Positions 1-5,594 of a DNA stretch of 12,332 nt are shown here, piece by piece. Origin of the DNA: DATKDU01 sp035512595 (GTDB lineage: Bacteria; Planctomycetota; Planctomycetia; Pirellulales; Pirellulaceae); NCBI GenBank assembly GCA_035512595.1, contig DATKDU010000364.1, positions 1 through 12,332 of the forward strand. Reading direction: 5' to 3'. Made by a program: the position numbers and the translations under genes. The notes under the pieces are model-generated. The model was not told where the DNA came from, ran no database searches, and saw only the letters and a list, made by a program, of their open reading frames with translations. Position 1 is the stretch's first letter. Each line of letters begins with the position of its first letter.

Positions 1-2
1 TC

Positions 3-131
3 CTCCAGGTCCGAGCCGCCACACTGAGTGATGACGACCGCCTGTCGAAACACATTCACAGGCGCCCCGGCAACCCCTTCACACGTCGCCCCAAACCACC
101 CAATTCAACTGGCGAATCCTGCAAAAGCTGA
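3..131 (+). CDS. Possible C-terminal fragment of a gene entering from the left edge
   Basis: An open + strand frame runs from the window edge to a TGA at 129-131, giving about 42 residues. It begins LQVRAATLSDDDRLSKHI and continues into a basic, proline-rich tail. Most third codon positions are G or C, as in the surrounding genes, and the frame has no start inside the window, which fits a truncated gene end. I recognise no family, and the stretch is short enough to be open by chance in GC-rich DNA. The other two + frames stop within the first 30 bases, and no minus-strand alternative is convincing. Confidence 0.25.
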   Translation, partial: LQVRAATLSDDDRLSKHIHRRPGNPFTRRPKPPNSTGESCKS

Positions 132-787
132 AATGCACCCGGAAAGAGCGAGCGCCCGTCCTTGTCTTCAGGTTGCTGTCGATGGGCCACGAATAATAAG
201 CGATTTGGCGAATCCCTCCGTCGCAAAAAGGAACTCTAAGTGCTTGCCCAGAAACGCGTTACGAAAACTACAGGATTTTTCTTTAATAAGCTGGCCCCTC
301 TCGTTGCAATCGCCGCAAGTGCTTGCCAGCAGACAACTTACGGTAAAGTGATGCCAGCGGACGATAAGCGGCCGCTTATCGGCTAATAAACACAGACCCG
401 GGCGTCGTCGCTCCGCCGGATCGCCGGCAAGCCGAATCAAGCCCACAACCACATTGTGAAAGATCGAGGACCGCGCAGCGACCGGCGGAACTGGCAGGCT
501 GCCCGGCTGGCGGGCAGATGGCTGCAATGGGTGTGCCACAATTGTACACGCGTCGAGCAGGGCCGGCAAGCGATTGTCTCCCGCGGACTGCTTTCGCCGC
601 GCTCCCAGCGAGAGACCAGCGGTCGGCATGAGCGCTTCCGACTGCGCCTGTGGAGTTTCTTGCCCCGCCGATAGCTCTTGGCCATTCGGCACAGCCGGCA
701 GAATTCCCCCGCCGGTCAACGGCAGCAATCAGCCGCGTCGATGGAAGGACGCCGGCTGCTCGCTGTCTACCACCCAGGCGCTGCTCC
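132..787. other. Intergenic stretch without a convincing gene
   Basis: About 650 bases. The part from roughly 100 to 360 is noticeably more AT-rich than the rest of the window. Minus-strand frames stay open across 168-728 and 376-819, but they start at non-ATG codons, have weaker third-position GC than the pst genes and show no recognisable domain. The one clear structure is a perfect palindrome at 362-381, described separately. I see no tRNA, rRNA or transposase here. Confidence 0.5.
362..381. repeat. Perfect 20-bp palindrome
   Basis: The arm CGATAAGCGG is followed directly by its exact reverse complement CCGCTTATCG, with no spacer. The flanking bases do not extend the symmetry. No T-run follows on either strand, so an intrinsic terminator is not well supported. 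A symmetric protein-binding site (dimer operator) or a cruciform or REP-like element fits better. The binding protein and the target gene are unknown. The nearest supported gene on the + strand begins at 788. Confidence 0.55.
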
Positions 788-970
788 ATGACCGACGACG
801 CTAGCACTGCTTCGCACACGCTGCTGGAGCAGATCGACGCCCAGCAGAACGAGCTGCTCGATCAACTCGACGCGCTCAACGCTCAAATCGAGCAGGTGCT
901 GAAGGCCAACAGCGCCTGCTTCGGCATCGTGTTCCCGCCGACTCGCGAAGCAGCCGGCCTGTCGGGCTGA
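788..970 (+). CDS. Small 60-residue coiled-coil protein, function unknown
   Basis: The protein starts at ATG 788 (MTDDASTASH) and ends at TGA 970. Residues about 12-38 form a heptad pattern of Leu/Ile at a and d positions with charged or Gln residues between them (LLEQIDAQQNELLDQLDAL and onward), so a single amphipathic coiled coil is likely. A short hydrophobic patch, CFGIVFPP, follows at 44-51. There is no signal peptide or membrane segment. The frame is open further upstream to 650, but that part is Pro/Arg-rich and reads like out-of-frame GC-rich DNA, so I chose the internal ATG. No strong Shine-Dalgarno precedes it. The gene converges on pstB, with stops 17 bases apart. I do not recognise the family; a small oligomeric adaptor is a guess from the heptads alone. 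Confidence 0.6.
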   Translation: MTDDASTASHTLLEQIDAQQNELLDQLDALNAQIEQVLKANSACFGIVFPPTREAAGLSG

Positions 971-987
971 GATTGCCAGCGGGCATC

Positions 988-1848
988 TTAGCCGAAGGTG
1001 CCGGTCAAATATTTCTCAGTCAGCTCGTTGCGGGGGGTCTGGAAGATCTGGGACGTTACGTTGCGCTCGATCAGCTCGCCGAGATACATAAAGGCCGTGT
1101 AATCGGCCAGGCGGGCCGCCTGTTCCATGTTGTGCGTGACGATCAGGATCGTCACCCGCTGCTTGAGCTCGAAGATCATCTCCTCGATCCGCGACGTGGC
1201 GATGGGGTCCAGGGCGCTGGTCGGCTCATCGAGCAGGAGCAGCTCCGGGTCGGTGGCCAGCGCGCGGGCGACACAGAGCCGCTGCTGCTGACCGCCGGAG
1301 AGTTTGAGGGCCGACTGATGGAGCCGGTCCTTGACCTCGTCCCACAAGGCGGCCGCACGCAACACCCCTTCCACCCTTTCCGCCAACTCCCGGCGGTTGC
1401 GTACGAACCGCAGCCGCAGGCCGTAGGCGACGTTCTCGAAGATCGTTTTGGGAAACGGGTTGGGCTTCTGAAAGACCATGCCGGTCCGCAGCCGCATCTC
1501 CATCGGATCCACGGCCTGGCTGAGGATGTTCGTCGGGCTGGGATGGAGCAGGATCACCCCTTCGTAGCGGTTCCCCGGATACAGGTCGTGCAACCGGTTG
1601 AAGCACCTTAGCAGCGTGCTCTTGCCGCAGCCCGAGGGGCCGATCAGGGCGGTGACCGTCTTCTCCGGCACCGGCAGATCGATGTTCTTCAGTGCCTGCT
1701 TGGCGCCGTAGTAGAAATGAACGCCGCGGACTTCGGCCTTGAGCGGCGCCTCGCCTGGCTCTCCCGTGTCATCACTTCGCGCAGCAGCGACCTGTCCGGC
1801 CCGAGTTTCGGACGCTTTCGGCTCCTGCATGGCGGATGGCGATGTCAT
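988..1848 (-). CDS. pstB: Phosphate ABC transporter ATP-binding protein PstB
   Basis: This is the ATPase that drives high-affinity phosphate import through PstC/PstA on the cytoplasmic face of the inner membrane. With the start at 1848 it has 286 residues. The Walker A motif GPSGCGKST is at 70-78. The Q-loop region FQKPNPFPKTIFENV at about 126-140 is characteristic of PstB. The signature LSGGQQQR is at 183-190, the Walker B motif LLLLDEP at 203-209 and the switch His at 239. An N-terminal stretch of about 35 residues precedes the ABC core, so the ATG at 1830 (Met7) is an equally possible start. Neither start has a visible Shine-Dalgarno. The gene begins 34 bases after the pstA stop, which fits operon read-through. 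No phoU follows it here. Confidence 0.96.
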   Translation of the reverse strand: MTSPSAMQEPKASETRAGQVAAARSDDTGEPGEAPLKAEVRGVHFYYGAKQALKNIDLPVPEKTVTALIGPSGCGKSTLLRCFNRLHDLYPGNRYEGVILLHPSPTNILSQAVDPMEMRLRTGMVFQKPNPFPKTIFENVAYGLRLRFVRNRRELAERVEGVLRAAALWDEVKDRLHQSALKLSGGQQQRLCVARALATDPELLLLDEPTSALDPIATSRIEEMIFELKQRVTILIVTHNMEQAARLADYTAFMYLGELIERNVTSQIFQTPRNELTEKYLTGTFG

Positions 1849-1882
1849 TGGGCAGCGGGGGCGGCCGCAAGTCAATGGGATT

Positions 1883-2839
1883 TTACCACTTGATCCGCTT
1901 GCGGACACGGTAACGGACCCAAATGGCGGCGGCATTCATCGACAGCGTGAGCGTGATCAGCACGAGCCCCGTGGCGGCCGCATTCTTGTGGAAGTCGGCC
2001 GAGGGTCGGGAGACCCAGTTGAACATCTGGATCGGCAGCACCGTGAATCCCGACGTCAACCAGTCGAAGTTGACAAAGGGCGGCGCGCTCTGCACCGGAG
2101 AGGGGGGCAAAAACGCGATGTAAGTCAAAGCGCCGATCGTGATCAGCGGCGCGGTCTCGCCGATGGCCCGCGACATGGCGATGATCGTCCCCGTGGCAAT
2201 GCCGCCGGCGGAATACGGGAGCAAGTGGTAGCGGATCACCTGCCACTTGGTCGCCCCGCAGGCGTAGGACGCCTCGCGAATCGCAGAGGGAATCGAGCGG
2301 ATCGCCTCCCGCGTGGTGACGATGACGATGGGCAAAATGAGCAGTCCCAGGGTCACGCCGCCTATGAGAATGCTGGACCCGGGATTGACCCTCACAAAAT
2401 TCATGTTCCAGGCGATCAGGGTGTGATCCAGCCAGGACAGCAATCCGAGGATCCCCAGCGCCATCAGACCGTAGACGATCGACGGCACCCCCGCCAAATT
2501 CGAGATATTGATCTCGATCAGCGTCGTCATCCAGTTCTTGGGGGCGTACTCCTCCAGGTACACCGCCGCCGCGATCCCCAGCGGCACCGCCGCCAGGAAC
2601 GTCACCACCATGATCGCCAGCGTGCCGACCCAGGCCGTCAAGATGCCGGCCCGCGCAGCGAACCGCGAGGGATACGACGTGAAAAACTGCCAGTCGAGCC
2701 GCGGCAGTCCGTCCGAGAGCAGGTTGTAGAGCAGCAGCCCCAGCGTGGCGATGCCGACGAGCGTACACGCCACCCCCACGACGTTGAACACGCGGTCCTG
2801 GCGCTTGCGGTAGTTGATCAGGGAGGTTGTGTTGGCCAT
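1883..2839 (-). CDS. pstA: Phosphate ABC transporter permease PstA
   Basis: This is one of the two inner-membrane channel subunits of the PstSCAB phosphate importer. The 318-residue protein begins MANTTSLINY with a short basic N-terminus. Hydrophobic segments lie at about 17-41, 66-95, 108-135, 156-176, 208-240 and 288-308, fitting the usual six helices. The ABC permease EAA loop is at about 187-217 (IREASYACGATKWQ then LLPYSAGG), and SRAIGETAPL at 223-232 is typical of PstA. The frame is open far upstream into pstC, but the ATG at 2839 lies 2 bases after the pstC stop and gives the expected family length. That tight spacing suggests translational coupling. Confidence 0.95.
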   Translation of the reverse strand: MANTTSLINYRKRQDRVFNVVGVACTLVGIATLGLLLYNLLSDGLPRLDWQFFTSYPSRFAARAGILTAWVGTLAIMVVTFLAAVPLGIAAAVYLEEYAPKNWMTTLIEINISNLAGVPSIVYGLMALGILGLLSWLDHTLIAWNMNFVRVNPGSSILIGGVTLGLLILPIVIVTTREAIRSIPSAIREASYACGATKWQVIRYHLLPYSAGGIATGTIIAMSRAIGETAPLITIGALTYIAFLPPSPVQSAPPFVNFDWLTSGFTVLPIQMFNWVSRPSADFHKNAAATGLVLITLTLSMNAAAIWVRYRVRKRIKW

Positions 2840-2841
2840 CG

Positions 2842-3783
2842 TCAGTACGCCTGATGAAACCGCCGCCGCAGCAGGGTCCCCGCCACGTTGAACACGAGCG
2901 TCATGCAAAACAAGGTCAGCCCCGCCGCGAACACCGACTGGTAGCCGATGCTGCCGTGCGGCAAATCGCCGAGGCTCACCTGCACGATGTAAGCCGTGAT
3001 CGTCGCCGCCTGCTCGGTCGGATTGAACGTGAACTTCGGCTGCATGCCGGCGGCAATCGCCACGATCATCGTCTCGCCGATGGCCCGCGAAATGCCGAGG
3101 ATGTACGCCGCGCCGATCCCCGACAAGGCCGACGGCAGCACGACGTTGATCGCCGTCTTGATCCGATTGGCCCCCAGGGCGTACGATCCTTCGCGGAGCA
3201 GCATCGGCACGCTGCGCATCGCGTCCTCGCTCAGCGAGCTGACGTAGGGGATGATCATGATCCCCATCACAATCCCGGCGCTGAGCATGTTGAATGTCGG
3301 CAGGCCGGGAATGATCATCTGCAGGATCGGGGCGACGAATTGCAGGGCGAAGTAGCCGTAGACGACGGTGGGAACGGCGCTGAGCAGCTCCAGCGCCGGC
3401 TTGACTCCCTCGCGAACTGCGAAGGGAGCAAACTCGCTCAGATAAATCGCGGCAATCGTGCCGACGGGAAGCGCGACCGACAGGGCGACCGTCGTTGTGA
3501 CGAGGGTCCCGCAGATCAGCGGCCAGATGCCGTATTTGGGATTGGCGAACTGCGGCGTCCAAACCGTGCCGGTCAGGAACTCGCCGATGCCGACGCGGGA
3601 GAAGAACGCGGCCGATTCAAAAACGAGGACGGCAACGATGCCGAGGGTGACAAGGACCGAGGAAGCAGCCGCCAAAAACAGGATCCAGGCGATGGTCTGC
3701 TCGCGCACCTCGCGCCAGTAGCGCTGGCGGGGCGTTGTGCCCCGCCGGGAGCGGAGGCGCGTCTTGGAGGCGGACTGGGACAA
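2842..3783 (-). CDS. pstC: Phosphate ABC transporter permease PstC
   Basis: This is the second channel subunit of the phosphate importer, paired with PstA. It has 313 residues, with a basic cytoplasmic N-terminus (about 1-25) and hydrophobic segments at about 30-60, 87-115, 130-158, 163-182, 215-247 and 280-303. The EAA loop is at about 196-223 (LREGSYALGANRIKT then VLPSALSGI), followed by RAIGET at 233-238. The start is a TTG at 3783. There is no ATG or GTG between it and the in-frame pstS stop at 3847-3849, and a GAGGA Shine-Dalgarno sits 4 bases upstream of the TTG. The gene follows pstS by 63 bases and runs to within 2 bases of pstA. Confidence 0.95.
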   Translation of the reverse strand: MSQSASKTRLRSRRGTTPRQRYWREVREQTIAWILFLAAASSVLVTLGIVAVLVFESAAFFSRVGIGEFLTGTVWTPQFANPKYGIWPLICGTLVTTTVALSVALPVGTIAAIYLSEFAPFAVREGVKPALELLSAVPTVVYGYFALQFVAPILQMIIPGLPTFNMLSAGIVMGIMIIPYVSSLSEDAMRSVPMLLREGSYALGANRIKTAINVVLPSALSGIGAAYILGISRAIGETMIVAIAAGMQPKFTFNPTEQAATITAYIVQVSLGDLPHGSIGYQSVFAAGLTLFCMTLVFNVAGTLLRRRFHQAY

Positions 3784-3830
3784 GCGATCCTCGCGCCTAC
3801 GAACGAACCAACGTTGTCGGCCGAAACTGG

Positions 3831-3845
3831 CGGCAACTCTTGCCG
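3831..3845 (-). promoter_or_regulatory. Short stem-loop between pstS and pstC
   Basis: On the minus strand CGGCAA, a 3-base loop GAG and TTGCCG form a 6-bp hairpin that begins one base after the pstS stop codon. No U-run follows, so it is not a standard intrinsic terminator. In binding-protein-dependent ABC operons a hairpin after the binding-protein gene commonly protects or partly terminates the message, so that the binding protein is made in excess. That role is inferred from position only. Confidence 0.4.
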
Positions 3846-3846
3846 G

Positions 3847-4920
3847 CTACGACTTCGGCTCCCGCTTCAGGATGTCCTCGACGGGCAGGCCGACCTCAGG
3901 AACCCCGCCGAAACCGGTTCCCGTCTGAAGCTGCTCGAACCGCGCCCGCCCCATCTCGTATGCCTTGTCGGGGAGCGGCATATACCCCACCTCCGTGGAC
4001 AACTCCTTGATGTTGTCGAACAGGAATTCGACGAAGGCCTTCACTTCCGGCCGCTCGGCGGACTTCTTGTTGATATACAGGAACATCGGACGGGAGAGCG
4101 GATTGTACGTGCCATTCACGACCGTCTCGGCGCTGGGTCCGATCGGCCCCAGCTCATCGTCCGGCTTCCAGTCGATCTTCAGCGCCGTCATCTTGTCGGT
4201 GTTGGGCTGATAGTAGGCGTAGGGAATGTAACCGAGCGAATATTTATTCCCTTCGATTCCCTGGACCAGCGTGTTATCGTCCTCGCTGGGTGTAAAGTCG
4301 GTGCGGCTTGATTTGGCCTTTCCGCAGATCGCTTCCGTGAAGTAATCAAACGTTCCCGAGTCCGTCCCGGCGCCGTACAGCTTGAACTCCTCGTTCGGCC
4401 ACTCCGGCCGCACCTGGTTCCACCGCATCACCTTCCCTTCCGCTTCCGGCTCCCAGATCTTTTTCAGCTCATCGACCGTGATCGCATCGACCCAGTCGTT
4501 GTCCTTGTGTACCGCCACCGTCAACGCATCAAAGCAGATCGGCAGCTCGATGTACTCGATGCCGTTCTCCTTGGCCAGCGTCATCTCCTCCTCGAGGATC
4601 GGCCGCGAGGCGTTGGAGATGTCGGTATCGCCGCGGCAGAACTTCTTGAAGCCGCCGCCGGTCCCGGCAATGCCGATCGGCGCCTGAACGCTCGGCTGCA
4701 CGTTGCGGAACTCCTCGGCAATCGCCTCCATCACGGGAAAGACGGTGCTCGAGCCGTCGATGGCGATCTTCCCCGTCAGCTTCTCCCCGGCCGCACTGCC
4801 GCCGGCAGTCGTGGTGCTGTTGGCCGCGCCGCCGCGGTCGGAATTGCAGCCGCCGCAACTGACGGCGGCAGTCAGCAGAACAGCGACAGTCCACGGTCCC
4901 CAAGTCCATGCAGTCTTCAT
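3847..4920 (-). CDS. pstS: Phosphate-binding periplasmic protein PstS (probable lipoprotein)
   Basis: This protein captures phosphate outside the inner membrane and delivers it to PstC/PstA. It has 357 residues. The N-terminus is a signal sequence with hydrophobic core TVAVLLTAAV, followed by SCGGCN. Cys22 or Cys25 could be lipidated, but neither lipobox is canonical. A Ser/Thr/Gly-rich tether (about 27-47) leads to the type II binding-protein fold. Likely ligand-loop motifs are DGSSTVFP (55-62), GTGGG (86-90), DTDISNASR (98-106), AGTDSGTFDYF (184-194) and YNPLSRP (272-278). It is the first gene of pstSCAB. The ATG at 4920 lies directly after the signal-sequence-sized open region, and a Pho-box-like element is 74-90 bases upstream. 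Confidence 0.95.
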   Translation of the reverse strand: MKTAWTWGPWTVAVLLTAAVSCGGCNSDRGGAANSTTTAGGSAAGEKLTGKIAIDGSSTVFPVMEAIAEEFRNVQPSVQAPIGIAGTGGGFKKFCRGDTDISNASRPILEEEMTLAKENGIEYIELPICFDALTVAVHKDNDWVDAITVDELKKIWEPEAEGKVMRWNQVRPEWPNEEFKLYGAGTDSGTFDYFTEAICGKAKSSRTDFTPSEDDNTLVQGIEGNKYSLGYIPYAYYQPNTDKMTALKIDWKPDDELGPIGPSAETVVNGTYNPLSRPMFLYINKKSAERPEVKAFVEFLFDNIKELSTEVGYMPLPDKAYEMGRARFEQLQTGTGFGGVPEVGLPVEDILKREPKS

Positions 4921-4978
4921 CGTTTGGTCCTGCGGTTTGACGGCTTCAGTGTCCGGTCTCTATCGGTTCTTCGCCATT

Positions 4979-5021
4979 ACCCTAGCGGCGCATTGTTAAG
5001 GTTCTGTGAAGATTTAGAAAA
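4979..5021 (-). promoter_or_regulatory. Candidate Pho box and promoter of the pst operon
   Basis: On the minus strand TTCACA (5010-5005) and TTAACA (4999-4994) are direct repeats with a 5-base spacer, giving an 11-bp period. This is the layout of PhoP/PhoB-type response-regulator boxes. A weaker third copy, TTTTCT (5021-5016), keeps the same phase. A poor -10-like hexamer, TAGGGT (4984-4979), follows 9 bases after the last repeat; GGTAAT (4981-4976) is an alternative. The element sits in the 117-base gap between the thioesterase stop and the pstS start, where phosphate-starvation control is expected. The hexamers are seen in the sequence; the regulator is inferred, and no phoBR genes are in the window. 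Confidence 0.55.
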
Positions 5022-5037
5022 GCGGGATGGCTTCGTA

Positions 5038-5424
5038 TTACGCCATCCGCAGCCATTTCGGTAAGCGGGAGACCCGCCCGTTTTGGTCAATGCAAGCGAC
5101 GATGGTCGTCCCCGTGGCCAGAAGCTCGCTGCCGCGGCGGACTTCATACCGGTGCTCGATCCGGGCCCCTTTCGCCTTGACCGTGGTCGTCGTCAGGGTC
5201 AGCAGGTCGTCAAACGATGCCGGTTGATGGAAAGTGACCGCCGCCTCGGCCACGACGAGAAACACGCCCGCCTCCTCCAACTCGCGGTAACTGTGCCCGC
5301 TGGCCCGCAGCAGCTCGACCCGCCCCAGCTCGAACCACTTCAGGTAATTCGCGTGATGGACCCGCCCCTGGGCATCAGTCTCCTGATAGCGGACGCGAAT
5401 CTCAATCGAGTGGCTCGTCAGCAT
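5038..5424 (-). CDS. YbgC/FadM-like hotdog-fold acyl-CoA thioesterase
   Basis: This is a cytoplasmic 128-residue protein of the 4-hydroxybenzoyl-CoA thioesterase (4HBT) family, which hydrolyses acyl-CoA thioesters. The diagnostic segment is at about 11-40: VRYQETDAQGRVHHANYLKW, then FELGRVELLR. Asp17 is in the position of the catalytic Asp, and HHANY matches the usual H/N-N-A-x-Y stretch. The remainder shows the alternating strands of a single hotdog domain, and the length is normal for the family. The frame is open upstream to 5595, but that extension is translated repeat DNA (two copies of a 27-nt repeat), so the ATG at 5424 is preferred. There is no Shine-Dalgarno. It lies between ftsK and pstS on the same strand, with no clear functional tie to either. 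The physiological substrate cannot be told from the sequence. Confidence 0.88.
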   Translation of the reverse strand: MLTSHSIEIRVRYQETDAQGRVHHANYLKWFELGRVELLRASGHSYRELEEAGVFLVVAEAAVTFHQPASFDDLLTLTTTTVKAKGARIEHRYEVRRGSELLATGTTIVACIDQNGRVSRLPKWLRMA

Positions 5425-5430
5425 CCAATC

Positions 5431-5498
5431 AGTAGCAGGCACACTCCGTGTGCCGTCAAGCGGCACGAATAAGTAGCAGGCACACTCCGTGTGCCGTC
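5431..5498. repeat. Two direct copies of a 27-nt palindromic repeat
   Basis: Positions 5431-5457 and 5472-5498 are identical over 27 bases. Each contains an inverted repeat, GGCACAC, a TCC loop, then GTGTGCC, which can fold as a 7-bp hairpin. The spacer is 14 bases. The copies lie just upstream of the thioesterase start, in the ftsK-thioesterase gap. From memory, similar elements are scattered through intergenic DNA of Pirellulales genomes; I could not check this. A REP-like mobile repeat is the likeliest nature; copy number elsewhere is unknown. Confidence 0.8.
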
Positions 5499-5504
5499 CT
5501 GCGG

Positions 5505-5530
5505 TCTCCGCCGTTCGGTTATGGCGGAGA
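5505..5530 (-). terminator. 8-bp hairpin between ftsK and the thioesterase gene
   Basis: TCTCCGCC (5505-5512) and GGCGGAGA (5523-5530) are perfect complements around a 10-base loop, 65 bases downstream of the ftsK stop. There is no U-run on the minus strand after it, so this is not a classical intrinsic terminator. It could still stop or protect the ftsK message, or be a remnant of the neighbouring repeat. Confidence 0.35.
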
Positions 5531-5594
5531 ATCCTCCCTTGAGTTTTGCCGATACCGGCCCCGCCGTTGTCACCGTTGTATCTCCAGCGGAGCA

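Noticed and set aside
238..327. 11-nt direct repeat AAGTGCTTGCC at 238-248 and 317-327
   Set aside because: It is short, has only two copies and no further structure; could be chance.
168..728. Open minus-strand frame of 186 codons
   Set aside because: It starts at TTG, has weak third-position GC compared with the pst genes and no recognisable domain; most likely chance openness.
376..819. Open minus-strand frame of 147 codons
   Set aside because: GTG start, Arg/Gly/Ala-rich composition typical of a non-coding frame, and overlap with the better-supported + strand small protein.
951..987. Possible terminator hairpin CAGCC/GGCTG at the end of the small + strand gene
   Set aside because: Only 5 bp, interrupted inside, within coding sequence and without a U-run.
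1739..4311. Long + strand frames opposite the pst genes
   Set aside because: They are antisense shadows, rich in Arg, His, Gln and Asp, produced by strong GC3 bias of the real minus-strand genes.
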